Origin: Solenopsis invicta
Taxonomy: Eukaryota; Arthropoda; Insecta; Hymenoptera; Formicidae
DNA length: 64,000 nucleotides
NCBI RefSeq assembly: GCF_016802725.1
Contig: NC_052671.1
Location: forward strand, 21,123,728 to 21,187,727
Direction of reading: 5' to 3'
The notes under the pieces were generated by a model. The model was given only the letters and a program-made list of their open reading frames with translations, was not told where the DNA came from and did not search any database. Each line of letters begins with the position of its first letter. Position 1 is the stretch's first letter. Shown here in pieces: positions 30,781-41,630 of the stretch. Position numbers and translations under genes: made by a program.

Positions 30781-32124
30781 CTACGTTGCGAAATGAACTT
30801 TCTTCTTAGCCGGGTAAGTTCTTAAAGGTCTTGAAACAGGAACAGAAATAGAAGCGGGAACATCCAAACTGGTTACAGGTTCCGTAGAAGAAGAGCAAGG
30901 TAAGGAAGTAGCATAACTTGCACCTGATGCTAATGCACCAATCTTTGATTTTTGATTAATATAGTCAATTAATCTAGCTTGGAAAGCTTTAACACCCTCA
31001 GAGAATGGAGCATTGATATTCAACATGCTGGTCTTGGTTATAGATGCTATGGCATGTGCAGCAGCGGTGAAATAAGTAAAGTTCCCACTATGAAGTGGTT
31101 TGAGTTCATTATGGTCCAATAAGAACTTTAGGAAAGCTCTATCTTCTTTAGGGAACCCCTTAAGGAAGGAGATGGCAACACTCGTTGCAGCCATCTCTGG
31201 ACCATTCAGTTCAGGGAACATCAAGACTTCTGGGTTATTTTCATATATATGTTCAATGATCATAGGAATGTGACTCATTTCTGCCCATTGGAGTAAATTA
31301 ATTAACCTATCAAAGATGATGTGATTTTGATCATCAGGAATGCTTGCAAGAGTCCTTAGTATTCTGAAAATAGTTGCCCTGACTGGTTGGTTGGATGAAG
31401 CCGATGTATACAAGGCTTGACAGGGTCTCAGTAAGGGAGGATCAACCTGATCCACATTCATGGTTACACCTGAAATTTTGGCTAATCCCCTCCATCTGTT
31501 GCGAAACCATGCAGTTCTGTTTGCTTCAATCACATTCTTTCCTATTAACAACAATACTGAAAGGGCAACTATAGTAAAGTCTTGCGGGGTTTCATCACCA
31601 TTTATCTTCATTGCTTCAGCAACATATGATACAGCATCTTTTGTTTCATCCATAACTTTTTCTTTTGTATCCCATATCATTTTTTCTACTCTGAGATGAC
31701 ACTGTGCTAAGCTTGTTTCAAGTCCTGATTCAACCATAGCACGATATGGTGTATATGTCGCCAAAATTGTCAGTAATACACCTAGTGTTTGTGCAAAGTC
31801 TGGATTAGTTTCACTATTCCAATCTGCATCATACAGATTGGTCAAGGCATAAGCATGAATTCTGGACCTAGTAGTCCTGTCTATAGGACTATCACCTTCA
31901 TAGAATGCAACATGGATAGGTCTTGTTTCTTCTTTAATAAACTCTATTTTTTCCATATCTCTAATTCTTTTCGATGTTATTAGACTAGTATTTTGGATTA
32001 GATACCTGTCAATGTTACCAAAGAATTGCTGGTGTTCTGCTGGTAGAGTTCTGATGAATCTACCTCTTTTTTGGTTAATGCTAGGTGGTTTATACACCTC
32101 AGACATATCTCTTGAGGTAGCCAT
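30781..32124 (-). CDS. Nucleoprotein-like protein, copy 19
   Basis: Same protein as copy 1. Its upstream block is 32179-32309. Confidence 0.75.
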   Translation of the reverse strand: MATSRDMSEVYKPPSINQKRGRFIRTLPAEHQQFFGNIDRYLIQNTSLITSKRIRDMEKIEFIKEETRPIHVAFYEGDSPIDRTTRSRIHAYALTNLYDADWNSETNPDFAQTLGVLLTILATYTPYRAMVESGLETSLAQCHLRVEKMIWDTKEKVMDETKDAVSYVAEAMKINGDETPQDFTIVALSVLLLIGKNVIEANRTAWFRNRWRGLAKISGVTMNVDQVDPPLLRPCQALYTSASSNQPVRATIFRILRTLASIPDDQNHIIFDRLINLLQWAEMSHIPMIIEHIYENNPEVLMFPELNGPEMAATSVAISFLKGFPKEDRAFLKFLLDHNELKPLHSGNFTYFTAAAHAIASITKTSMLNINAPFSEGVKAFQARLIDYINQKSKIGALASGASYATSLPCSSSTEPVTSLDVPASISVPVSRPLRTYPAKKKVHFAT

Positions 32125-32330
32125 GTTGAAAGTTTGACTGTAACAGATAAATCAATAAATAATTCAGTGTTACTTCCTTGACAGACAATATATTAATAAA
32201 GAAGTAAATGTTTTTTAACAAAAGATGTTTAGTGTGTTGCTAAGTAACAAGTGTAGAAAGTGTAAGTGTAAGAATAAAAGTGTAAGTGAAAGAGTGTAAG
32301 AACGCCACAGTACTCCCCCCTAAGCGACGA

Positions 32331-33674
32331 CTACGTTGCGAAATGAACTTTCTTCTTAGCCGGGTAAGTTCTTAAAGGTCTTGAAACAGGAACAGAAATA
32401 GAAGCGGGAACATCCAAACTGGTTACAGGTTCCGTAGAAGAAGAGCAAGGTAAGGAAGTAGCATAACTTGCACCTGATGCTAATGCACCAATCTTTGATT
32501 TTTGATTAATATAGTCAATTAATCTAGCTTGGAAAGCTTTAACACCCTCAGAGAATGGAGCATTGATATTCAACATGCTGGTCTTGGTTATAGATGCTAT
32601 GGCATGTGCAGCAGCGGTGAAATAAGTAAAGTTCCCACTATGAAGTGGTTTGAGTTCATTATGGTCCAATAAGAACTTTAGGAAAGCTCTATCTTCTTTA
32701 GGGAACCCCTTAAGGAAGGAGATGGCAACACTCGTTGCAGCCATCTCTGGACCATTCAGTTCAGGGAACATCAAGACTTCTGGGTTATTTTCATATATAT
32801 GTTCAATGATCATAGGAATGTGACTCATTTCTGCCCATTGGAGTAAATTAATTAACCTATCAAAGATGATGTGATTTTGATCATCAGGAATGCTTGCAAG
32901 AGTCCTTAGTATTCTGAAAATAGTTGCCCTGACTGGTTGGTTGGATGAAGCCGATGTATACAAGGCTTGACAGGGTCTCAGTAAGGGAGGATCAACCTGA
33001 TCCACATTCATGGTTACACCTGAAATTTTGGCTAATCCCCTCCATCTGTTGCGAAACCATGCAGTTCTGTTTGCTTCAATCACATTCTTTCCTATTAACA
33101 ACAATACTGAAAGGGCAACTATAGTAAAGTCTTGCGGGGTTTCATCACCATTTATCTTCATTGCTTCAGCAACATATGATACAGCATCTTTTGTTTCATC
33201 CATAACTTTTTCTTTTGTATCCCATATCATTTTTTCTACTCTGAGATGACACTGTGCTAAGCTTGTTTCAAGTCCTGATTCAACCATAGCACGATATGGT
33301 GTATATGTCGCCAAAATTGTCAGTAATACACCTAGTGTTTGTGCAAAGTCTGGATTAGTTTCACTATTCCAATCTGCATCATACAGATTGGTCAAGGCAT
33401 AAGCATGAATTCTGGACCTAGTAGTCCTGTCTATAGGACTATCACCTTCATAGAATGCAACATGGATAGGTCTTGTTTCTTCTTTAATAAACTCTATTTT
33501 TTCCATATCTCTAATTCTTTTCGATGTTATTAGACTAGTATTTTGGATTAGATACCTGTCAATGTTACCAAAGAATTGCTGGTGTTCTGCTGGTAGAGTT
33601 CTGATGAATCTACCTCTTTTTTGGTTAATGCTAGGTGGTTTATACACCTCAGACATATCTCTTGAGGTAGCCAT
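32331..33674 (-). CDS. Nucleoprotein-like protein, copy 20
   Basis: Same protein as copy 1. Its upstream block is 33729-33859. Confidence 0.75.
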   Translation of the reverse strand: MATSRDMSEVYKPPSINQKRGRFIRTLPAEHQQFFGNIDRYLIQNTSLITSKRIRDMEKIEFIKEETRPIHVAFYEGDSPIDRTTRSRIHAYALTNLYDADWNSETNPDFAQTLGVLLTILATYTPYRAMVESGLETSLAQCHLRVEKMIWDTKEKVMDETKDAVSYVAEAMKINGDETPQDFTIVALSVLLLIGKNVIEANRTAWFRNRWRGLAKISGVTMNVDQVDPPLLRPCQALYTSASSNQPVRATIFRILRTLASIPDDQNHIIFDRLINLLQWAEMSHIPMIIEHIYENNPEVLMFPELNGPEMAATSVAISFLKGFPKEDRAFLKFLLDHNELKPLHSGNFTYFTAAAHAIASITKTSMLNINAPFSEGVKAFQARLIDYINQKSKIGALASGASYATSLPCSSSTEPVTSLDVPASISVPVSRPLRTYPAKKKVHFAT

Positions 33675-33880
33675 GTTGAAAGTTTGACTGTAACAGATAA
33701 ATCAATAAATAATTCAGTGTTACTTCCTTGACAGACAATATATTAATAAAGAAGTAAATGTTTTTTAACAAAAGATGTTTAGTGTGTTGCTAAGTAACAA
33801 GTGTAGAAAGTGTAAGTGTAAGAATAAAAGTGTAAGTGAAAGAGTGTAAGAACGCCACAGTACTCCCCCCTAAGCGACGA

Positions 33881-35224
33881 CTACGTTGCGAAATGAACTT
33901 TCTTCTTAGCCGGGTAAGTTCTTAAAGGTCTTGAAACAGGAACAGAAATAGAAGCGGGAACATCCAAACTGGTTACAGGTTCCGTAGAAGAAGAGCAAGG
34001 TAAGGAAGTAGCATAACTTGCACCTGATGCTAATGCACCAATCTTTGATTTTTGATTAATATAGTCAATTAATCTAGCTTGGAAAGCTTTAACACCCTCA
34101 GAGAATGGAGCATTGATATTCAACATGCTGGTCTTGGTTATAGATGCTATGGCATGTGCAGCAGCGGTGAAATAAGTAAAGTTCCCACTATGAAGTGGTT
34201 TGAGTTCATTATGGTCCAATAAGAACTTTAGGAAAGCTCTATCTTCTTTAGGGAACCCCTTAAGGAAGGAGATGGCAACACTCGTTGCAGCCATCTCTGG
34301 ACCATTCAGTTCAGGGAACATCAAGACTTCTGGGTTATTTTCATATATATGTTCAATGATCATAGGAATGTGACTCATTTCTGCCCATTGGAGTAAATTA
34401 ATTAACCTATCAAAGATGATGTGATTTTGATCATCAGGAATGCTTGCAAGAGTCCTTAGTATTCTGAAAATAGTTGCCCTGACTGGTTGGTTGGATGAAG
34501 CCGATGTATACAAGGCTTGACAGGGTCTCAGTAAGGGAGGATCAACCTGATCCACATTCATGGTTACACCTGAAATTTTGGCTAATCCCCTCCATCTGTT
34601 GCGAAACCATGCAGTTCTGTTTGCTTCAATCACATTCTTTCCTATTAACAACAATACTGAAAGGGCAACTATAGTAAAGTCTTGCGGGGTTTCATCACCA
34701 TTTATCTTCATTGCTTCAGCAACATATGATACAGCATCTTTTGTTTCATCCATAACTTTTTCTTTTGTATCCCATATCATTTTTTCTACTCTGAGATGAC
34801 ACTGTGCTAAGCTTGTTTCAAGTCCTGATTCAACCATAGCACGATATGGTGTATATGTCGCCAAAATTGTCAGTAATACACCTAGTGTTTGTGCAAAGTC
34901 TGGATTAGTTTCACTATTCCAATCTGCATCATACAGATTGGTCAAGGCATAAGCATGAATTCTGGACCTAGTAGTCCTGTCTATAGGACTATCACCTTCA
35001 TAGAATGCAACATGGATAGGTCTTGTTTCTTCTTTAATAAACTCTATTTTTTCCATATCTCTAATTCTTTTCGATGTTATTAGACTAGTATTTTGGATTA
35101 GATACCTGTCAATGTTACCAAAGAATTGCTGGTGTTCTGCTGGTAGAGTTCTGATGAATCTACCTCTTTTTTGGTTAATGCTAGGTGGTTTATACACCTC
35201 AGACATATCTCTTGAGGTAGCCAT
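33881..35224 (-). CDS. Nucleoprotein-like protein, copy 21
   Basis: Same protein as copy 1. Its upstream block is 35279-35409. Confidence 0.75.
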   Translation of the reverse strand: MATSRDMSEVYKPPSINQKRGRFIRTLPAEHQQFFGNIDRYLIQNTSLITSKRIRDMEKIEFIKEETRPIHVAFYEGDSPIDRTTRSRIHAYALTNLYDADWNSETNPDFAQTLGVLLTILATYTPYRAMVESGLETSLAQCHLRVEKMIWDTKEKVMDETKDAVSYVAEAMKINGDETPQDFTIVALSVLLLIGKNVIEANRTAWFRNRWRGLAKISGVTMNVDQVDPPLLRPCQALYTSASSNQPVRATIFRILRTLASIPDDQNHIIFDRLINLLQWAEMSHIPMIIEHIYENNPEVLMFPELNGPEMAATSVAISFLKGFPKEDRAFLKFLLDHNELKPLHSGNFTYFTAAAHAIASITKTSMLNINAPFSEGVKAFQARLIDYINQKSKIGALASGASYATSLPCSSSTEPVTSLDVPASISVPVSRPLRTYPAKKKVHFAT

Positions 35225-35430
35225 GTTGAAAGTTTGACTGTAACAGATAAATCAATAAATAATTCAGTGTTACTTCCTTGACAGACAATATATTAATAAA
35301 GAAGTAAATGTTTTTTAACAAAAGATGTTTAGTGTGTTGCTAAGTAACAAGTGTAGAAAGTGTAAGTGTAAGAATAAAAGTGTAAGTGAAAGAGTGTAAG
35401 AACGCCACAGTACTCCCCCCTAAGCGACGA

Positions 35431-36774
35431 CTACGTTGCGAAATGAACTTTCTTCTTAGCCGGGTAAGTTCTTAAAGGTCTTGAAACAGGAACAGAAATA
35501 GAAGCGGGAACATCCAAACTGGTTACAGGTTCCGTAGAAGAAGAGCAAGGTAAGGAAGTAGCATAACTTGCACCTGATGCTAATGCACCAATCTTTGATT
35601 TTTGATTAATATAGTCAATTAATCTAGCTTGGAAAGCTTTAACACCCTCAGAGAATGGAGCATTGATATTCAACATGCTGGTCTTGGTTATAGATGCTAT
35701 GGCATGTGCAGCAGCGGTGAAATAAGTAAAGTTCCCACTATGAAGTGGTTTGAGTTCATTATGGTCCAATAAGAACTTTAGGAAAGCTCTATCTTCTTTA
35801 GGGAACCCCTTAAGGAAGGAGATGGCAACACTCGTTGCAGCCATCTCTGGACCATTCAGTTCAGGGAACATCAAGACTTCTGGGTTATTTTCATATATAT
35901 GTTCAATGATCATAGGAATGTGACTCATTTCTGCCCATTGGAGTAAATTAATTAACCTATCAAAGATGATGTGATTTTGATCATCAGGAATGCTTGCAAG
36001 AGTCCTTAGTATTCTGAAAATAGTTGCCCTGACTGGTTGGTTGGATGAAGCCGATGTATACAAGGCTTGACAGGGTCTCAGTAAGGGAGGATCAACCTGA
36101 TCCACATTCATGGTTACACCTGAAATTTTGGCTAATCCCCTCCATCTGTTGCGAAACCATGCAGTTCTGTTTGCTTCAATCACATTCTTTCCTATTAACA
36201 ACAATACTGAAAGGGCAACTATAGTAAAGTCTTGCGGGGTTTCATCACCATTTATCTTCATTGCTTCAGCAACATATGATACAGCATCTTTTGTTTCATC
36301 CATAACTTTTTCTTTTGTATCCCATATCATTTTTTCTACTCTGAGATGACACTGTGCTAAGCTTGTTTCAAGTCCTGATTCAACCATAGCACGATATGGT
36401 GTATATGTCGCCAAAATTGTCAGTAATACACCTAGTGTTTGTGCAAAGTCTGGATTAGTTTCACTATTCCAATCTGCATCATACAGATTGGTCAAGGCAT
36501 AAGCATGAATTCTGGACCTAGTAGTCCTGTCTATAGGACTATCACCTTCATAGAATGCAACATGGATAGGTCTTGTTTCTTCTTTAATAAACTCTATTTT
36601 TTCCATATCTCTAATTCTTTTCGATGTTATTAGACTAGTATTTTGGATTAGATACCTGTCAATGTTACCAAAGAATTGCTGGTGTTCTGCTGGTAGAGTT
36701 CTGATGAATCTACCTCTTTTTTGGTTAATGCTAGGTGGTTTATACACCTCAGACATATCTCTTGAGGTAGCCAT
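35431..36774 (-). CDS. Nucleoprotein-like protein, copy 22
   Basis: Same protein as copy 1. Its upstream block is 36829-36959. Confidence 0.75.
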   Translation of the reverse strand: MATSRDMSEVYKPPSINQKRGRFIRTLPAEHQQFFGNIDRYLIQNTSLITSKRIRDMEKIEFIKEETRPIHVAFYEGDSPIDRTTRSRIHAYALTNLYDADWNSETNPDFAQTLGVLLTILATYTPYRAMVESGLETSLAQCHLRVEKMIWDTKEKVMDETKDAVSYVAEAMKINGDETPQDFTIVALSVLLLIGKNVIEANRTAWFRNRWRGLAKISGVTMNVDQVDPPLLRPCQALYTSASSNQPVRATIFRILRTLASIPDDQNHIIFDRLINLLQWAEMSHIPMIIEHIYENNPEVLMFPELNGPEMAATSVAISFLKGFPKEDRAFLKFLLDHNELKPLHSGNFTYFTAAAHAIASITKTSMLNINAPFSEGVKAFQARLIDYINQKSKIGALASGASYATSLPCSSSTEPVTSLDVPASISVPVSRPLRTYPAKKKVHFAT

Positions 36775-36980
36775 GTTGAAAGTTTGACTGTAACAGATAA
36801 ATCAATAAATAATTCAGTGTTACTTCCTTGACAGACAATATATTAATAAAGAAGTAAATGTTTTTTAACAAAAGATGTTTAGTGTGTTGCTAAGTAACAA
36901 GTGTAGAAAGTGTAAGTGTAAGAATAAAAGTGTAAGTGAAAGAGTGTAAGAACGCCACAGTACTCCCCCCTAAGCGACGA

Positions 36981-38324
36981 CTACGTTGCGAAATGAACTT
37001 TCTTCTTAGCCGGGTAAGTTCTTAAAGGTCTTGAAACAGGAACAGAAATAGAAGCGGGAACATCCAAACTGGTTACAGGTTCCGTAGAAGAAGAGCAAGG
37101 TAAGGAAGTAGCATAACTTGCACCTGATGCTAATGCACCAATCTTTGATTTTTGATTAATATAGTCAATTAATCTAGCTTGGAAAGCTTTAACACCCTCA
37201 GAGAATGGAGCATTGATATTCAACATGCTGGTCTTGGTTATAGATGCTATGGCATGTGCAGCAGCGGTGAAATAAGTAAAGTTCCCACTATGAAGTGGTT
37301 TGAGTTCATTATGGTCCAATAAGAACTTTAGGAAAGCTCTATCTTCTTTAGGGAACCCCTTAAGGAAGGAGATGGCAACACTCGTTGCAGCCATCTCTGG
37401 ACCATTCAGTTCAGGGAACATCAAGACTTCTGGGTTATTTTCATATATATGTTCAATGATCATAGGAATGTGACTCATTTCTGCCCATTGGAGTAAATTA
37501 ATTAACCTATCAAAGATGATGTGATTTTGATCATCAGGAATGCTTGCAAGAGTCCTTAGTATTCTGAAAATAGTTGCCCTGACTGGTTGGTTGGATGAAG
37601 CCGATGTATACAAGGCTTGACAGGGTCTCAGTAAGGGAGGATCAACCTGATCCACATTCATGGTTACACCTGAAATTTTGGCTAATCCCCTCCATCTGTT
37701 GCGAAACCATGCAGTTCTGTTTGCTTCAATCACATTCTTTCCTATTAACAACAATACTGAAAGGGCAACTATAGTAAAGTCTTGCGGGGTTTCATCACCA
37801 TTTATCTTCATTGCTTCAGCAACATATGATACAGCATCTTTTGTTTCATCCATAACTTTTTCTTTTGTATCCCATATCATTTTTTCTACTCTGAGATGAC
37901 ACTGTGCTAAGCTTGTTTCAAGTCCTGATTCAACCATAGCACGATATGGTGTATATGTCGCCAAAATTGTCAGTAATACACCTAGTGTTTGTGCAAAGTC
38001 TGGATTAGTTTCACTATTCCAATCTGCATCATACAGATTGGTCAAGGCATAAGCATGAATTCTGGACCTAGTAGTCCTGTCTATAGGACTATCACCTTCA
38101 TAGAATGCAACATGGATAGGTCTTGTTTCTTCTTTAATAAACTCTATTTTTTCCATATCTCTAATTCTTTTCGATGTTATTAGACTAGTATTTTGGATTA
38201 GATACCTGTCAATGTTACCAAAGAATTGCTGGTGTTCTGCTGGTAGAGTTCTGATGAATCTACCTCTTTTTTGGTTAATGCTAGGTGGTTTATACACCTC
38301 AGACATATCTCTTGAGGTAGCCAT
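36981..38324 (-). CDS. Nucleoprotein-like protein, copy 23
   Basis: Same protein as copy 1. Its upstream block is 38379-38509. Confidence 0.75.
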   Translation of the reverse strand: MATSRDMSEVYKPPSINQKRGRFIRTLPAEHQQFFGNIDRYLIQNTSLITSKRIRDMEKIEFIKEETRPIHVAFYEGDSPIDRTTRSRIHAYALTNLYDADWNSETNPDFAQTLGVLLTILATYTPYRAMVESGLETSLAQCHLRVEKMIWDTKEKVMDETKDAVSYVAEAMKINGDETPQDFTIVALSVLLLIGKNVIEANRTAWFRNRWRGLAKISGVTMNVDQVDPPLLRPCQALYTSASSNQPVRATIFRILRTLASIPDDQNHIIFDRLINLLQWAEMSHIPMIIEHIYENNPEVLMFPELNGPEMAATSVAISFLKGFPKEDRAFLKFLLDHNELKPLHSGNFTYFTAAAHAIASITKTSMLNINAPFSEGVKAFQARLIDYINQKSKIGALASGASYATSLPCSSSTEPVTSLDVPASISVPVSRPLRTYPAKKKVHFAT

Positions 38325-38530
38325 GTTGAAAGTTTGACTGTAACAGATAAATCAATAAATAATTCAGTGTTACTTCCTTGACAGACAATATATTAATAAA
38401 GAAGTAAATGTTTTTTAACAAAAGATGTTTAGTGTGTTGCTAAGTAACAAGTGTAGAAAGTGTAAGTGTAAGAATAAAAGTGTAAGTGAAAGAGTGTAAG
38501 AACGCCACAGTACTCCCCCCTAAGCGACGA

Positions 38531-39874
38531 CTACGTTGCGAAATGAACTTTCTTCTTAGCCGGGTAAGTTCTTAAAGGTCTTGAAACAGGAACAGAAATA
38601 GAAGCGGGAACATCCAAACTGGTTACAGGTTCCGTAGAAGAAGAGCAAGGTAAGGAAGTAGCATAACTTGCACCTGATGCTAATGCACCAATCTTTGATT
38701 TTTGATTAATATAGTCAATTAATCTAGCTTGGAAAGCTTTAACACCCTCAGAGAATGGAGCATTGATATTCAACATGCTGGTCTTGGTTATAGATGCTAT
38801 GGCATGTGCAGCAGCGGTGAAATAAGTAAAGTTCCCACTATGAAGTGGTTTGAGTTCATTATGGTCCAATAAGAACTTTAGGAAAGCTCTATCTTCTTTA
38901 GGGAACCCCTTAAGGAAGGAGATGGCAACACTCGTTGCAGCCATCTCTGGACCATTCAGTTCAGGGAACATCAAGACTTCTGGGTTATTTTCATATATAT
39001 GTTCAATGATCATAGGAATGTGACTCATTTCTGCCCATTGGAGTAAATTAATTAACCTATCAAAGATGATGTGATTTTGATCATCAGGAATGCTTGCAAG
39101 AGTCCTTAGTATTCTGAAAATAGTTGCCCTGACTGGTTGGTTGGATGAAGCCGATGTATACAAGGCTTGACAGGGTCTCAGTAAGGGAGGATCAACCTGA
39201 TCCACATTCATGGTTACACCTGAAATTTTGGCTAATCCCCTCCATCTGTTGCGAAACCATGCAGTTCTGTTTGCTTCAATCACATTCTTTCCTATTAACA
39301 ACAATACTGAAAGGGCAACTATAGTAAAGTCTTGCGGGGTTTCATCACCATTTATCTTCATTGCTTCAGCAACATATGATACAGCATCTTTTGTTTCATC
39401 CATAACTTTTTCTTTTGTATCCCATATCATTTTTTCTACTCTGAGATGACACTGTGCTAAGCTTGTTTCAAGTCCTGATTCAACCATAGCACGATATGGT
39501 GTATATGTCGCCAAAATTGTCAGTAATACACCTAGTGTTTGTGCAAAGTCTGGATTAGTTTCACTATTCCAATCTGCATCATACAGATTGGTCAAGGCAT
39601 AAGCATGAATTCTGGACCTAGTAGTCCTGTCTATAGGACTATCACCTTCATAGAATGCAACATGGATAGGTCTTGTTTCTTCTTTAATAAACTCTATTTT
39701 TTCCATATCTCTAATTCTTTTCGATGTTATTAGACTAGTATTTTGGATTAGATACCTGTCAATGTTACCAAAGAATTGCTGGTGTTCTGCTGGTAGAGTT
39801 CTGATGAATCTACCTCTTTTTTGGTTAATGCTAGGTGGTTTATACACCTCAGACATATCTCTTGAGGTAGCCAT
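38531..39874 (-). CDS. Nucleoprotein-like protein, copy 24
   Basis: Same protein as copy 1. Its upstream block is 39929-40059. Confidence 0.75.
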   Translation of the reverse strand: MATSRDMSEVYKPPSINQKRGRFIRTLPAEHQQFFGNIDRYLIQNTSLITSKRIRDMEKIEFIKEETRPIHVAFYEGDSPIDRTTRSRIHAYALTNLYDADWNSETNPDFAQTLGVLLTILATYTPYRAMVESGLETSLAQCHLRVEKMIWDTKEKVMDETKDAVSYVAEAMKINGDETPQDFTIVALSVLLLIGKNVIEANRTAWFRNRWRGLAKISGVTMNVDQVDPPLLRPCQALYTSASSNQPVRATIFRILRTLASIPDDQNHIIFDRLINLLQWAEMSHIPMIIEHIYENNPEVLMFPELNGPEMAATSVAISFLKGFPKEDRAFLKFLLDHNELKPLHSGNFTYFTAAAHAIASITKTSMLNINAPFSEGVKAFQARLIDYINQKSKIGALASGASYATSLPCSSSTEPVTSLDVPASISVPVSRPLRTYPAKKKVHFAT

Positions 39875-40080
39875 GTTGAAAGTTTGACTGTAACAGATAA
39901 ATCAATAAATAATTCAGTGTTACTTCCTTGACAGACAATATATTAATAAAGAAGTAAATGTTTTTTAACAAAAGATGTTTAGTGTGTTGCTAAGTAACAA
40001 GTGTAGAAAGTGTAAGTGTAAGAATAAAAGTGTAAGTGAAAGAGTGTAAGAACGCCACAGTACTCCCCCCTAAGCGACGA

Positions 40081-41424
40081 CTACGTTGCGAAATGAACTT
40101 TCTTCTTAGCCGGGTAAGTTCTTAAAGGTCTTGAAACAGGAACAGAAATAGAAGCGGGAACATCCAAACTGGTTACAGGTTCCGTAGAAGAAGAGCAAGG
40201 TAAGGAAGTAGCATAACTTGCACCTGATGCTAATGCACCAATCTTTGATTTTTGATTAATATAGTCAATTAATCTAGCTTGGAAAGCTTTAACACCCTCA
40301 GAGAATGGAGCATTGATATTCAACATGCTGGTCTTGGTTATAGATGCTATGGCATGTGCAGCAGCGGTGAAATAAGTAAAGTTCCCACTATGAAGTGGTT
40401 TGAGTTCATTATGGTCCAATAAGAACTTTAGGAAAGCTCTATCTTCTTTAGGGAACCCCTTAAGGAAGGAGATGGCAACACTCGTTGCAGCCATCTCTGG
40501 ACCATTCAGTTCAGGGAACATCAAGACTTCTGGGTTATTTTCATATATATGTTCAATGATCATAGGAATGTGACTCATTTCTGCCCATTGGAGTAAATTA
40601 ATTAACCTATCAAAGATGATGTGATTTTGATCATCAGGAATGCTTGCAAGAGTCCTTAGTATTCTGAAAATAGTTGCCCTGACTGGTTGGTTGGATGAAG
40701 CCGATGTATACAAGGCTTGACAGGGTCTCAGTAAGGGAGGATCAACCTGATCCACATTCATGGTTACACCTGAAATTTTGGCTAATCCCCTCCATCTGTT
40801 GCGAAACCATGCAGTTCTGTTTGCTTCAATCACATTCTTTCCTATTAACAACAATACTGAAAGGGCAACTATAGTAAAGTCTTGCGGGGTTTCATCACCA
40901 TTTATCTTCATTGCTTCAGCAACATATGATACAGCATCTTTTGTTTCATCCATAACTTTTTCTTTTGTATCCCATATCATTTTTTCTACTCTGAGATGAC
41001 ACTGTGCTAAGCTTGTTTCAAGTCCTGATTCAACCATAGCACGATATGGTGTATATGTCGCCAAAATTGTCAGTAATACACCTAGTGTTTGTGCAAAGTC
41101 TGGATTAGTTTCACTATTCCAATCTGCATCATACAGATTGGTCAAGGCATAAGCATGAATTCTGGACCTAGTAGTCCTGTCTATAGGACTATCACCTTCA
41201 TAGAATGCAACATGGATAGGTCTTGTTTCTTCTTTAATAAACTCTATTTTTTCCATATCTCTAATTCTTTTCGATGTTATTAGACTAGTATTTTGGATTA
41301 GATACCTGTCAATGTTACCAAAGAATTGCTGGTGTTCTGCTGGTAGAGTTCTGATGAATCTACCTCTTTTTTGGTTAATGCTAGGTGGTTTATACACCTC
41401 AGACATATCTCTTGAGGTAGCCAT
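40081..41424 (-). CDS. Nucleoprotein-like protein, copy 25
   Basis: Same protein as copy 1. Its upstream block is 41479-41609. Confidence 0.75.
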   Translation of the reverse strand: MATSRDMSEVYKPPSINQKRGRFIRTLPAEHQQFFGNIDRYLIQNTSLITSKRIRDMEKIEFIKEETRPIHVAFYEGDSPIDRTTRSRIHAYALTNLYDADWNSETNPDFAQTLGVLLTILATYTPYRAMVESGLETSLAQCHLRVEKMIWDTKEKVMDETKDAVSYVAEAMKINGDETPQDFTIVALSVLLLIGKNVIEANRTAWFRNRWRGLAKISGVTMNVDQVDPPLLRPCQALYTSASSNQPVRATIFRILRTLASIPDDQNHIIFDRLINLLQWAEMSHIPMIIEHIYENNPEVLMFPELNGPEMAATSVAISFLKGFPKEDRAFLKFLLDHNELKPLHSGNFTYFTAAAHAIASITKTSMLNINAPFSEGVKAFQARLIDYINQKSKIGALASGASYATSLPCSSSTEPVTSLDVPASISVPVSRPLRTYPAKKKVHFAT

Positions 41425-41630
41425 GTTGAAAGTTTGACTGTAACAGATAAATCAATAAATAATTCAGTGTTACTTCCTTGACAGACAATATATTAATAAA
41501 GAAGTAAATGTTTTTTAACAAAAGATGTTTAGTGTGTTGCTAAGTAACAAGTGTAGAAAGTGTAAGTGTAAGAATAAAAGTGTAAGTGAAAGAGTGTAAG
41601 AACGCCACAGTACTCCCCCCTAAGCGACGA